Counted from the first letter of the stretch, positions 7,370 to 16,284 are shown. The stretch is DNA of 64,000 nucleotides from Nocardiopsis sinuspersici (GCA_008638415.1 VWVT01000019.1:57778-121777), one strand, 5' to 3'. Notes: a model not told the origin generated them from the letters alone. Numbers and translations: made by a program.

Positions 7370-10306
7370 TTGTTCCCCTCCCTCGCACGACGGCTACGCA
7401 CCGGCGCCACGGGTGCCGCGCTGGCGGTGACCGCGGCCACCGTCGCCGCTCTCCCCGCCTCTCCGGCCCTCGCCGAACCCGCTCCCGAGCCCCTCGCCGA
7501 CTACTGCGCTCCCGCGGGATGCCACGACATCCTTCCCCCCGGCCAGAACGGCAGTGCCACCCTCGTCGAGATCCTCGGACACCAGGTCTTCGGCACCCGG
7601 CCCCGGCACTCCTCCAGCCAGTTGGACATGTACGACAACCTCGTCCACCACTACGACGGCCTCACCGAGGAGGGCCTGGACGACTTCTTCCTCGACGCGG
7701 GCTTCGGCGTGGACCCCGACGACGTGGGCCGCGAGTACCAGCCGCGCGAGGACGTCACCATCACCCGCGACGCCGGCCACGGCATCCCGCACATCCGGGG
7801 CACCACACGCGAGGGCACCATGTTCGGCGCCGGATACGCCGCCGGCGAGGACCGCCTCTTCCTCATGGACGTGCTGCGAAGGGTCGGCCGCGGCGAGCTC
7901 ACCTCCTTCGCCGGAGGCGCCGAGGGCAACCGGAGCCTGGAACAGGACCTGTGGCGCACGGCCCCCTACACCGAGGAGGACAAGCAGGCGCAGATCGACC
8001 GGGTCGCCGCCGGCGGTGAGCGCGGCGAACAGGCGCTCGCCGACGTCGAGGCCTACCTGGAGGGCGTCAACACCTACATCGAGGAGGCCGAGAGGAACCG
8101 CGACTTCCCCGGTGAGTACGTCCTGACCGGGCACAAGGACGCCGTCACCAACGCCGGGGAGATCGAGCCCTTCACCCCCACCGACGTGGTCGGCATCGCC
8201 GCCATGGTCGGCGGCATCTTCGGCGGCGGTGGCGGCGGCGAGGTCCAGTCCGCCATCGTGCTCGCCAACTTCCAGGACCGCTACGGCGCCGAGAGGGGCG
8301 CCGAGCTACACAGTGCCTGGCGGATGGAGAACGACCCCGAGGCCCTGGTCAGCGTCGGGGGCGAGTTCCCCTACGGCGGGACACCCGACGACCCGGCCGG
8401 CGAGGCCCTGCCCGACCCCGGATCCGTCGAGCCCTACGACATCGTCCACGGTGAGCACGGCTCCGCGCTCAGCGGTGGGACCGCGGAGGCCCCCGCGCCG
8501 CTGGCGAGCACCGCGGAGGAACCCCGGGAGGGCGCGGAGGCCCCCGCCGTCGAGGACCTGTCCCGGAAGCAGCGGAAGGAACTGGAGCGGATGGCCGAGA
8601 AGGGGGACCTGTCCGCGGCCGAGGGCGTGTTCGACGACGGCGTCCTGCCCGAGGGCTTCATGGACCCCCGCGGCATGTCCAACGCCCTCCTGGTCTCGGG
8701 AGAGCACACCGAGAGCGGCAACCCCGTCGCCGTGATGGGACCCCAGACCGGCTACTTCTCCCCGCAGCTGCTCATGCTCCAGGAACTCCAGGGCCCGGGC
8801 ATCAGCGCGCGCGGCGCCTCCTTCGCGGGCGTGAGCTTCTACGTCCAGATGGGCCGCGGCGTCGACTACGCCTGGAGCGCCACCTCGGCGGGCCAGGACC
8901 TCACCGACACCTTCGCGGTCAGGCTGTGCGAGACCGACGGCTCCGCGCCCACCACCGCCTCGCGCGCCTACGTGGACAGCTCGGGGGACTGCGTTCCCTT
9001 CGAGGAGCTGAGCGTCACCAACGAGTGGTCGCCCACGGTCGCCGACGGCACCGCCGCGGGCGGCTACACGCTGACCTCCCTGCGCTCGGAGTTCGGCCTG
9101 GTGCACTCGTTCGCGACCGTGGACGGCGAGCCCACGGCGTTCACGACGCTGCGCTCCACCTACATGCACGAGGTCGACTCCATCATCGGGTTCCAGCGCT
9201 TCAACGACCCCGGAGAGGTCACCTCCGCCGAGACCTTCACGGAGGCCGCCGGGGACATCGGCTACGCCTTCAACTGGCACTACGTCGACGACGAGGACAT
9301 CGCCTTCGTCAACTCCGGCGACAACCCCGTCCGTACCGGGGGGACCAACCCCAACCTGCCCATCGACGCCTACTCCGGCTCGGGCTGGTCCGGCTGGGAC
9401 CCCGACACCAACGACGCCGACCTCCACCCGCCGGAGGACCACCCGCAGGCCGTGGACCCGGACTACATCGTCAACTGGAACAACAAGCCGGCCCAGGGCT
9501 ACACCTCGGGCTGGGGGACCGGATCGGTGCACCGCGGCGACCTGCTCGACGGCCGGGTGTCCTCGTTGGTCTCCGACGGGCACGAGTTCACCACCGCCAG
9601 CCTCACCCGGGTGATGATGGAGGCCGGTACCGCCGACCTGCGCGCCCAGGAGGTCCTCCCGCTCCTGTTGGAGGTCATCGGCACCGAGGCCGTGGACGAC
9701 CCCGAACTGGCCTCGGTCGTGGAGGAGCTGCGGCTCTGGCACGAGGCCGGCTCGCTGCGCCGGGAGCCCTTCCGCGACGCGGGGTACTACTCCTACGCCA
9801 ACGCCATCCGCATACTGGACGCCTGGTGGCCGCTGCTGGTGCGGGCGCAGTTCGAGCCGGAGCTGGGAGGGGACCTCTACACCCAGCTCACGCGGGCCGT
9901 CCAGACCGACGAGTCCCCGTCGGGCGCCATCGGCGGCGGCGAACCCGGCAGCGTCAACCAGGGGCAGCCCCACCGGGGGTCGGCGTTCCAGTACGGCTGG
10001 TGGTCGTACGTGCACAAGGACCTGCGCACCGTGCTCGGTCAGGACGTCGGGGGCCCGCTGGGCGGCGCCTACTGCGGTGGCGGCGACCCGGACGCCTGCC
10101 GTACGGTTCTGCTGGACACCCTCGCCCAGGCCGCGGACACCCCGGCGGGGGAGGTCTATCCCGGTGACGGGCACTGCTCGGCGGGCGACCAGCTGTGCGC
10201 CGACGCGGTGATCCACCAGGCGGTGGGCGGTATCGGCATGTGGCCGATCGCCTGGCAGAACCGGCCCACGTACCAGCTCGTCTACCAGTTCTCCGGCGGA
10301 CGGTAG
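7370..10306 (+). CDS. Secreted penicillin-acylase-family hydrolase
   Basis: 978-aa Ntn-hydrolase precursor (penicillin/acyl-homoserine-lactone acylase family), predicted to be exported and self-cleaved into two chains. A TTG start gives a signal peptide: RRLRTGATGAALAVTAATVA, then LPASPALA. The alpha-chain motifs TITRDAGHGIPHIRG and AGYAAGEDRLFLMDVLRR are typical. The spacer around residues 370-430 is charged. The beta chain should start at Ser437 in RGMSNALLVSG; the residue before it is Met where classical acylases have Gly. GPQTGYFSPQLLM, FAGVSFYVQMGRG and SATSAGQDLTDT follow, then the Asn-containing PDYIVNWNNKPAQG. Substrate cannot be predicted; antibiotic, N-acyl amino acid or AHL acylase are possible. 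It stands alone, with a strong hairpin after it. Confidence 0.88.
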   Translation: MFPSLARRLRTGATGAALAVTAATVAALPASPALAEPAPEPLADYCAPAGCHDILPPGQNGSATLVEILGHQVFGTRPRHSSSQLDMYDNLVHHYDGLTEEGLDDFFLDAGFGVDPDDVGREYQPREDVTITRDAGHGIPHIRGTTREGTMFGAGYAAGEDRLFLMDVLRRVGRGELTSFAGGAEGNRSLEQDLWRTAPYTEEDKQAQIDRVAAGGERGEQALADVEAYLEGVNTYIEEAERNRDFPGEYVLTGHKDAVTNAGEIEPFTPTDVVGIAAMVGGIFGGGGGGEVQSAIVLANFQDRYGAERGAELHSAWRMENDPEALVSVGGEFPYGGTPDDPAGEALPDPGSVEPYDIVHGEHGSALSGGTAEAPAPLASTAEEPREGAEAPAVEDLSRKQRKELERMAEKGDLSAAEGVFDDGVLPEGFMDPRGMSNALLVSGEHTESGNPVAVMGPQTGYFSPQLLMLQELQGPGISARGASFAGVSFYVQMGRGVDYAWSATSAGQDLTDTFAVRLCETDGSAPTTASRAYVDSSGDCVPFEELSVTNEWSPTVADGTAAGGYTLTSLRSEFGLVHSFATVDGEPTAFTTLRSTYMHEVDSIIGFQRFNDPGEVTSAETFTEAAGDIGYAFNWHYVDDEDIAFVNSGDNPVRTGGTNPNLPIDAYSGSGWSGWDPDTNDADLHPPEDHPQAVDPDYIVNWNNKPAQGYTSGWGTGSVHRGDLLDGRVSSLVSDGHEFTTASLTRVMMEAGTADLRAQEVLPLLLEVIGTEAVDDPELASVVEELRLWHEAGSLRREPFRDAGYYSYANAIRILDAWWPLLVRAQFEPELGGDLYTQLTRAVQTDESPSGAIGGGEPGSVNQGQPHRGSAFQYGWWSYVHKDLRTVLGQDVGGPLGGAYCGGGDPDACRTVLLDTLAQAADTPAGEVYPGDGHCSAGDQLCADAVIHQAVGGIGMWPIAWQNRPTYQLVYQFSGGR

Positions 10307-10318
10307 GACGGGCTGAGC

Positions 10319-10367
10319 GGACGCGGCTCGCGGCGGTCCTGAGCGGGTACCGCCGGGGGCCGCGTCC
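10319..10367 (+). terminator. Hairpin after the penicillin acylase gene
   Basis: GGACGCGGC (10319-10327) pairs with GCCGCGTCC (10359-10367), with a further GCGGCGGT/ACCGCCG inner stem. There is no U-tract, as is usual in actinobacteria. Confidence 0.6.
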
Positions 10368-10468
10368 GTGCGTCACGGCTCGGGAACACTGGTCCGGATC
10401 ACGTGCTTCGCCGGGCTTGTGTGGGTAGCGTAGGGAGTACCCGAACGCAGCGGGAGGGTCACACGGAC

Positions 10469-10909
10469 ATGGGCGCCTGGTTGGTCTGGCTCATCCTCGC
10501 CATCGGCCTGGGAATCGCCGAGGCCCTCACCCTCACCTTCGTGCTCGGCCTCCTGGCCGTCGCGGCGCTGGTCGCCGCCCTCCTCGGAGCGATCGGAATG
10601 CCGGTGGCCGTGCAGATCATCGGTTTCACCGCCAGCGCGGCAGCGGGAATCTACCTCGTGCGACCGATCATGCAGCGCCAGATGAGGGGCGGCTCCGAGA
10701 CCAAGTCCGGAGCGGAGGCGCTCGTCGGGCGCTCCGCCGTCGTCATGCAGGAGGTCGACGGGGACGGGGGGAGGATCAAGCTCTCCGGAGAGGAGTGGTC
10801 CGCACGCTGTATCGACGAAGACCTGGTGATCCCGGTGGGTACGCGCGTCGACGTCATGGAGATCGACGGAGCGACGGCCGTGGTGTACCCGCGCGAAGCA
10901 CTGCCCTGA
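10469..10909 (+). CDS. NfeD-like membrane protein
   Basis: 146 aa. Two or three N-terminal membrane helices (AWLVWLILAIGLGIAEALTL, FVLGLLAVAALVAALLGAIG and AVQIIGFTASAAAGIYLV) precede a C-terminal OB-fold of the NfeD type (ALVGRSAVVMQEVDGDGGRI, EEWSARC, VDVMEIDGATAVVYP). NfeD proteins partner SPFH/stomatin proteins at membrane microdomains, and an SPFH gene follows 37 bases downstream, so an operon is near certain. Start: ATG with GGGAGGG 10 bases upstream. Confidence 0.9.
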   Translation: MGAWLVWLILAIGLGIAEALTLTFVLGLLAVAALVAALLGAIGMPVAVQIIGFTASAAAGIYLVRPIMQRQMRGGSETKSGAEALVGRSAVVMQEVDGDGGRIKLSGEEWSARCIDEDLVIPVGTRVDVMEIDGATAVVYPREALP

Positions 10910-10946
10910 ACCAGCCACATCCCCACATCCAAGCCAGGTGCAGACC

Positions 10947-12029
10947 ATGGAACCGACCATCGCCCTGATCATCCTCGCGGTCGTAGTCGTCGCCGTCGCC
11001 CTGTCGGCGATCCGCATCGTCCCTCAGGCGAGGGCGTACAACATCGAGCGGTTCGGCCGTTACACGCGCACCCTCGGCCCGGGCCTGAACTTCCTCATAC
11101 CGGGCGTCGACCGGGTCAACACCAAGTTCGACCTCCGTGAACAGGTCTTCACCTCGCGCCCGCAGCCGGTGATCACCGAGGACAACCTCGTCGTCAACAT
11201 CGACACCGTCCTCTACTACCAGATCACCCAGCCCAGGGCGGCGGCCTACGAGGTCGCCAACTACATCCAGGCCATCGACCAGCTCACCGTCACCACGCTG
11301 CGCAACGTCATCGGCTCCATGGACCTGGAGCGCACGCTCACCTCCCGCGAGGAGATCAACACCCGGCTGCGCGGCGTCCTGGACGAGACCACCGGCAAGT
11401 GGGGGATCCGCATCAACCGGGTCGAGATCAAGGCCATCGACCCGCCGCCCACCATCAAGGAGGCGATGGAGAAGCAGATGCGGGCCGACCGCGACAAGCG
11501 CGCGGCCATCCTCCACGCCGAGGGTGAGCGCCAGGCCCGCATCCTCAAGGCCGAGGGCGCCCGCCAGCAGGCCATCCTGGAGGCCCAGGGCGACCAGCAG
11601 GCCGCGATCCTGCGCGCCGACGGCGAGGCCCAGGCGATCGAGCGCGTGTTCCAGGCCGTGCACACCAACAACGCCGACGCCAAACTGCTCGCCTACAAGT
11701 ACCTGGAGACCCTGCCGAGCCTCGCGCAGGGCGAGGGCAACACCTTCTGGGTGATCCCGGGCGAGCTCACCGAGGCCGTCAAGAACGTCAGCCACGCCTT
11801 CTCCGGGAATGCTCCCCAGACCGAGGCGCCCTCCACGGAGAAGGAGGACGAGGCGGCCCCGAGCGGTCCGGCGCAGATCGGCGCTCCCGACCCCGCCCAC
11901 TCCTCCTCCGCCCAGGCCGCGGCGGAGGCGGCCGAGGCGGCCGAGCGGGCGGTCGCCGACGCGCGCGACGACGTCCGCAGGGCCGGAGCGAAGATCGGCA
12001 CGACACCGGACCCGCGCGAGGAGGGATAG
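10947..12029 (+). CDS. SPFH/Band 7 (stomatin-like) membrane scaffold protein
   Basis: 360 aa from ATG 10947; a GTG at 10938 would add three residues. One N-terminal helix (IALIILAVVVVAVALSAIRI) is followed by the SPFH domain (VPQARAYNIERFGRYTRTL, REQVFTSRPQPVITEDNL, ANYIQAIDQLTVTTLRNVIG, LDETTGKWGIRINRVEIKAI). A long Ala/Glu/Arg-rich coiled coil (about 180-235) follows and then a disordered acidic/Ala tail. Such proteins oligomerise on membranes and organise microdomains; paired with NfeD they form the commonest bacterial arrangement of this family. The tail contains a run of EAAEAAERA repeats. Confidence 0.92.
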   Translation: MEPTIALIILAVVVVAVALSAIRIVPQARAYNIERFGRYTRTLGPGLNFLIPGVDRVNTKFDLREQVFTSRPQPVITEDNLVVNIDTVLYYQITQPRAAAYEVANYIQAIDQLTVTTLRNVIGSMDLERTLTSREEINTRLRGVLDETTGKWGIRINRVEIKAIDPPPTIKEAMEKQMRADRDKRAAILHAEGERQARILKAEGARQQAILEAQGDQQAAILRADGEAQAIERVFQAVHTNNADAKLLAYKYLETLPSLAQGEGNTFWVIPGELTEAVKNVSHAFSGNAPQTEAPSTEKEDEAAPSGPAQIGAPDPAHSSSAQAAAEAAEAAERAVADARDDVRRAGAKIGTTPDPREEG

Positions 12030-12044
12030 CCCTCCGAGGACGAC

Positions 12045-12068
12045 GGGGGAGGGCGGGCGCCCTCCCCC
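12045..12068. terminator. Bidirectional terminator between SPFH and quinone reductase genes
   Basis: GGGGGAGGGCG (12045-12055) and CGCCCTCCCCC (12058-12068) form an 11-bp perfect inverted repeat between two convergent genes. Confidence 0.75.
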
Positions 12069-12093
12069 GAGCCGTGTCCGGCGGGCGCCGGGC

Positions 12094-13059
12094 TCAGACC
12101 AGCAGCAGCTTGCCGGTGGTCCTGCGCGAGGCCAGGTCGCTCTGGGCGCGCCCTGCCTCGGACAGCGGGTAGCGGCCGCCGATCCGCACGTCCAGGCGGC
12201 CCGCCTCCACCAGCGTGAACAGGTCGCGGGCCCGGCCCAGCAACTCCTCGCGGTCGGCCACGAAGTAGGCCAGCGAGGGCCGGGTCAGGTACACGGAGCC
12301 GGCGGAGTTGAGCCGCTGCGGGTCCACCGGGGCCACCTCGCCGGAGGACTGTCCGAACAGGGCCAGCACACCGCGCGGGCGCAGCGAGGCCAGGCTGGCG
12401 TCGAAGGTGTCCCTGCCCACGCCGTCGTAGACCGCGGCGACACCCTCGCCGCCGGTGAGGTCGCGTACCGCCTCGGCGACGGGGGTCTCGGTGTAGCGGA
12501 CGACCTCGTCCGCGCCCGCCTCGCGCGCGATCCGCTCCTTCTCCTCGGTGGAGACGGTGCCGATGACTCGTGCGCCGCGCTCCTTGGCCAACTGTGTGAC
12601 CAGCAGCCCGGTGCCGCCCGCCGCCGCGTGCACCAGCACGGTGTCGCCCTCGGAGACCGGGTACACCGAGCGGACGAGGTAGTGGGCGGTCATGCCCTGT
12701 AGGAGCAGGGCGGCGGCCTGCTCGCCGGGGACCGCGTCCGGAACGGGGACGACCAGGGAGGCCCTGACCACGGCCCGGTCGGCGTAGGCGCCGGGGGCCA
12801 TCGCCCAGCCGACCCGCTGCCCGACGGACAGGCCGGTGACGCCGTCGCCGACGGCGGCGACCACACCGGCGGCCTCCATCCCGGGAACGTAGGGGAGCGG
12901 GACGTCGTACAGGCCGCTGCGCTGGTAGATGTCGATGAAGTTGACCCCGCGGGCCTCCACGTCGACCAGAACCTCGCCCGGACCGGCCACGGGGTCGGCC
13001 GTCTCGGTCAGCCGCAGGACCTCGGGTCCGCCGGTCTCCTCGATCACGATGGCGCGCAT
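12094..13059 (-). CDS. NADPH:quinone oxidoreductase family (MDR superfamily)
   Basis: 321 aa, zinc-independent quinone oxidoreductase subgroup. It has the GroES-like N-terminal domain (EVLVDVEARGVNFIDIYQRS, LPYVPGMEAAGVVAAVGDGV) and the QOR signature LLLQGMTAHYLVRSVYPV, then the Rossmann motif VLVHAAAGGTGLLVTQLAK. No structural zinc cysteines are present. It probably reduces quinones or related electrophiles with NADPH. Start: ATG preceded by AGGAG at good spacing. It is separated from the convergent SPFH gene by a terminator and runs downstream of the kinase gene with a 77-bp gap. Confidence 0.9.
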   Translation of the reverse strand: MRAIVIEETGGPEVLRLTETADPVAGPGEVLVDVEARGVNFIDIYQRSGLYDVPLPYVPGMEAAGVVAAVGDGVTGLSVGQRVGWAMAPGAYADRAVVRASLVVPVPDAVPGEQAAALLLQGMTAHYLVRSVYPVSEGDTVLVHAAAGGTGLLVTQLAKERGARVIGTVSTEEKERIAREAGADEVVRYTETPVAEAVRDLTGGEGVAAVYDGVGRDTFDASLASLRPRGVLALFGQSSGEVAPVDPQRLNSAGSVYLTRPSLAYFVADREELLGRARDLFTLVEAGRLDVRIGGRYPLSEAGRAQSDLASRRTTGKLLLV

Positions 13060-13136
13060 GGGTCCACTGCTCCTTTTCGGATACGTTCCCGGCATCATGC
13101 CAGTCCGGCTCCGGGTCCGCCATGGCGGACCGACCC

Positions 13137-15398
13137 CTACTCCCCGTTCTCCTCGAGGATCTCGTGGAGCTCGAAGCCGGTGAAGAACGCCCCGAGCGGA
13201 TCGTTGCCCCACCCCTGACGGGTCACGAAGCCGATCCGGCGGCGGTCCTCCGCGTCCTCGGCGTCGTCGGGGAGGGGTTCCTCGTCCACCGTGGTCAGGA
13301 CGTGCTCCCCGTTGACCCACATGGACATCTCCATGGTGTCCGCGGCCCCGTCGAAGCGGCAGGCCATCGTGACGGTGTTGGTGGGGATCGCCTCGGCGTC
13401 GAAGTCGTACGGGTCGTCGCGGTCCTCGTAGCCGTACTCGGCGCGCACCGACTCGTCGAAGAGGGGGTAGGAGGCGTAGCCGGGCACGTCGGTGCTCTCC
13501 GCGAGGACACTGTCCCCCTCCACCTCGCTCATCCGGCGGATCGACGCGCCCTGGCCGTCGTAGCGCAGCAGGGCCTCGTACTGGCTGCGGCCCTCCTCGC
13601 CGTCGTTGTCCCAGCAGCGCACACCGAACCAGGCCTGTTCGGGACCCTCGGCCACGTACGCGGTGGTGCTGACCAGCACGCTCGGCGGCAGCACCTCCTC
13701 CCCTTCCTGCTCCAGGTCCACGACCTCGCCGCGGCTGGGCTGGGTCTCGGGATCGAGTTGGAGCAGGACGCCGCGCTTCTCGGCCCAGTAGCCGTCGGAC
13801 TCCCCGTGCTCGAAGGTGGTGCTGACCCAGCCGGGGTCGGAGCTGAAGTCGGGGTTGTAGAGCGAGACGGTGTTCTCCGGGATCGCCGCCCCGCCGTTCA
13901 GCAGGACCACGGCGCCGACGGCGGCCGCCAGGACCACCGCGCCCGCGGCCGCTCCGATCACCGCGAACCGCCTGCGGCCGCGCTCGGACGGTGTGCCTCC
14001 AGGGCGGCCCGGACCGTCTGGGGCACTCGGACCACCGGGGCCGCCCGGGACACCGGGACCGCCCGGGCCGGAGTACGAGCTGAATGCGGGCCGGCCCTGC
14101 GGCGAAGATCCGTGGCCGCCGTGCATCTGGTGGCTCGGGGGGATGTGGCCGCCGGAGGGGCCGTAGTGGCCGGGGGCCTGCTGCCCCCGGGGCGGATATC
14201 CGCCGTGCCGCATCTCCTGCTGGGGGCCGGTGGGCGGGAGGCCCTGGCCCGGCCGCTGTTCCGTCCGGGGCCGCTGGGCCGTGGGAGGCGGCCGGTCCGA
14301 CCACTGTCCCTGGGCGGGCTGCCCGTACGGGGGGTACTGCGTGTGCCGTGTCTGGGCGGGCCGGCCTCCGGGCGGTGTCGCCGTGCCCGGTTCGGGACCG
14401 TCCTCCTGCTGCGGCACCTCCGCCGGCCGGGGTCCGCTCGGCGCCCGGGGGCCGGACTCCCCGGCCTGTTCCCCGGGGGCACGCGGGGGCCGGCCGGGAA
14501 CGGGAGCGCTGCTCGGCGGGGCCCACGAGACGCTGATGCTGCGGCTCACCTCGGCCTCCTCCGGCTCGTCCTGCCCGGTCAGCCGGGCCAGGATCTGCTG
14601 GGAGGTGGGGCGGTTCTCCGGGGCCTTGTCCAGGGCCGAGCCGACCAGGTCGTACAGGCTAGGGTCCAGGCCGTCCAGGCGAGGCGGTGCCGAGGAGATG
14701 TTGTGCAGCACCGCGGGCACCGTGGCGGCGTCGAAGGGGGCCGAGCCGGTGCACGCGAACGCCACCAGGCAGCCCCACGCGAAGACGTCGGCGGCCGCGG
14801 TGGCCTGCTGCCCCAGGATCAGCTCCGGCGCCATGTAGGAGGGCGTCCCCATGAGCTGGCTGGAGCGGGTGACCGCGCCCCCCGAGCCGTCCAGGGCACG
14901 GGCGATGCCGAAGTCGATGACCTTCGGGCCGACTGGTGACAGCAGTACGTTCGCGGGCTTGAGGTCGCGGTGGACCACCCCGGACCCGTGGATGGCGGTG
15001 AGCGCGGCGGCCACGCCCATGGCCAGGCCGTCCAGGGTGCCGCCCGCCATCACGCCGTCCGCGCGGATGGCCTCGTCCAGGTTCGGGCCGGGCACGTACT
15101 CCGAGACGATGAAGAGGAGGTCGCCCTCCAGGCGCGCGTCGATCACTCCGGCGGTGGAGAAGCGGGCCACACGGCGGGCCGACTCGACCTCGCGGGCGAA
15201 GCGGAGCCGGAAGGACTCGTCGTCGGCCAGGTCGGGGTGGATGAGCTTGACGGCGACGGGGCGGTCGGAGGCGTCCCTGGCGAGGTAGACGGTTCCCATG
15301 CCGCCCCGGCCGAGACGGCTCACGACGCGGTAACCGTCGAGTTCGCTTGGGTCCCCCGCTCGCAGGGGTTTGCCGCTCTGGTGCCCGTTCGACGTCAC
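13137..15398 (-). CDS. Transmembrane Ser/Thr protein kinase with extracellular domain
   Basis: 753 aa, PknB-like Hanks-type kinase. ATP loop GRGGMGTV (30-37), catalytic Lys51 in PVAVK, HRDLKPANVLL (143-153) and DFG (162-164) are all present, so it should be active. A Pro/Gly/Gln-rich juxtamembrane linker runs from about 280 to 490, then RRRFAVIGAAAGAVVLAAAV, a single membrane helix. The ~240-residue C-terminal part outside the cell lacks PASTA repeats; its motifs (DGYWAEKRGVLLQLDPE, AWFGVRCW, FDGAADTMEMSMWVNGE, GFVTRQGWG) suggest a beta-sandwich of the lectin/laminin-G-like type, perhaps a ligand sensor. Start is GTG with a weak ribosome site. Confidence 0.93.
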   Translation of the reverse strand: MTSNGHQSGKPLRAGDPSELDGYRVVSRLGRGGMGTVYLARDASDRPVAVKLIHPDLADDESFRLRFAREVESARRVARFSTAGVIDARLEGDLLFIVSEYVPGPNLDEAIRADGVMAGGTLDGLAMGVAAALTAIHGSGVVHRDLKPANVLLSPVGPKVIDFGIARALDGSGGAVTRSSQLMGTPSYMAPELILGQQATAAADVFAWGCLVAFACTGSAPFDAATVPAVLHNISSAPPRLDGLDPSLYDLVGSALDKAPENRPTSQQILARLTGQDEPEEAEVSRSISVSWAPPSSAPVPGRPPRAPGEQAGESGPRAPSGPRPAEVPQQEDGPEPGTATPPGGRPAQTRHTQYPPYGQPAQGQWSDRPPPTAQRPRTEQRPGQGLPPTGPQQEMRHGGYPPRGQQAPGHYGPSGGHIPPSHQMHGGHGSSPQGRPAFSSYSGPGGPGVPGGPGGPSAPDGPGRPGGTPSERGRRRFAVIGAAAGAVVLAAAVGAVVLLNGGAAIPENTVSLYNPDFSSDPGWVSTTFEHGESDGYWAEKRGVLLQLDPETQPSRGEVVDLEQEGEEVLPPSVLVSTTAYVAEGPEQAWFGVRCWDNDGEEGRSQYEALLRYDGQGASIRRMSEVEGDSVLAESTDVPGYASYPLFDESVRAEYGYEDRDDPYDFDAEAIPTNTVTMACRFDGAADTMEMSMWVNGEHVLTTVDEEPLPDDAEDAEDRRRIGFVTRQGWGNDPLGAFFTGFELHEILEENGE

Positions 15399-15747
15399 AG
15401 TTGGGGGTCCTCATATGAATCGTGGAGTTCGCGCCTGACAGCGTATCGATGCCGACACGCCCGCACGCTCTGGACTGGCTGGTCCCGCGGGTCTACGGGG
15501 GAGCGCGTGGCCCGTGGGGGGTCTCGGGGCGGCGCGAGGATGCGCCGGGAGTCGGTCCGGGTGGATCTCCTGGAGCTGGGATTCTTCGAACAGTACGCCG
15601 ATGGGCCGATCGCGGGAACCGGCTGCACATGGCCCGGTAGGGCCGTTCCCGCGAACGCGCGGGACGCGAGGCGGTGGCCCCCGGTCACATGAGGGGATGC
15701 GGGTCGGCCCGAAACAGTTCCACGGGAGCGCTGGTTTCGCTAGGATC

Positions 15748-15773
15748 AGAACACACGTTCGAACACCTGTTCG
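15748..15773 (+). promoter_or_regulatory. Two overlapping LexA (SOS) boxes
   Basis: CGAACACCTGTTCG (15760-15773) matches the actinobacterial LexA consensus CGAAC-N4-GTTCG exactly. AGAACACACGTTCG (15748-15761), sharing two bases with it, matches all but one position. They lie 60 bp before the DUF6504 start. This is a region of 434 bp otherwise without a supported gene (15399-15832). Confidence 0.85.
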
Positions 15774-15832
15774 CGTCTTTCCCACGGGTGGGTGCCCCGG
15801 TGGCGTGTGCCGAGACTGTCAGGAGGCGAATG

Positions 15833-16120
15833 ATGCTGAGGGGAAGTGTCGTGGGACGTTACTACGGGGCGGAGGTCACCGTTGTCGAGGATGACGGGCG
15901 CCCGGCCCGGTTCACGTGGAACGACAGGGTGTACGGGGTGCGCAGGATCCTCGAACACTGGGTCACCCTGCGCATGGACTGGACCCCCGCGCGCGAGTCC
16001 CAGGTGCCCGAGCGCAGGCACTGGAGGGTGGAGGCCGGTACGGCGCAGTCACAGGGGGTGTACGAACTGCGCCACGACACCTCGACCGGCAGGTGGCTGC
16101 TCTCCCGTGTGTGGGGGTAG
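15833..16120 (+). CDS. DUF6504 family protein, probably SOS-induced
   Basis: 95 aa. It matches the DUF6504 pattern: G-R-Y-Y-G near the start, DGRPARFTWNDRVYGVRRIL, EHWVTLRMDW, ERRHWRVEA, and VYELRHDTSTGRWLLSRVWG at the end. From established knowledge, DUF6504 genes commonly sit beside imuA/imuB/dnaE2 mutasome genes; here the gene is alone but carries LexA boxes, which supports a role in damage tolerance. Start: tandem ATGs at 15830 and 15833 after AGGAGG; the second has the better spacing (6 bases). It converges on the GNAT gene across the 52-bp repeat array. Confidence 0.85.
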   Translation: MLRGSVVGRYYGAEVTVVEDDGRPARFTWNDRVYGVRRILEHWVTLRMDWTPARESQVPERRHWRVEAGTAQSQGVYELRHDTSTGRWLLSRVWG

Positions 16121-16128
16121 GCCCTCCC

Positions 16129-16284
16129 GTCTCCCTCCCACCGCCCTCAACGGACGCCTGCGGCGCGGCCCTTTCCCGCCGTCTCCCTCCCGCCACCCTC
16201 AACGGACACCTGCGGCGCGGTCCTTCTCGCCCGTCTCCCTCCCGCCGCCCTCAGCGGACGCCGCACGCGGTCCTTTCCGTGCCC
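16129..16284. repeat. Three tandem copies of a 52-bp repeat
   Basis: Units start at 16129, 16181 and 16233 with GTCTCCCTCC; each contains CCCTCAACGGACGCC or a close variant followed by a GCGCGG-pyrimidine-CCTT block. Copy 1 has the small hairpin CGCC-TGC-GGCG. Diverged relatives of the same unit occur at 48869-49028. It lies between convergent genes, so a transcription-ending role is possible. Confidence 0.75.

Noticed and set aside
8306-10216. 636-codon minus-strand frame
   Set aside because: Antisense shadow of the penicillin acylase gene; composition is Val/Gly/Arg-rich without any family motif.
12094-14526. Single 810-codon minus-strand frame spanning the quinone reductase and part of the kinase
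   Set aside because: Only the part from ATG 13059 encodes a protein family; the upstream part is an alternative frame of the kinase gene. Not a fusion.
15541-15692. Possible ~50-codon plus-strand ORF starting MRRESVRVDLLELGF
   Set aside because: No proper ribosome site, no family, and its end reads as Arg/Ala-rich random high-G+C sequence.
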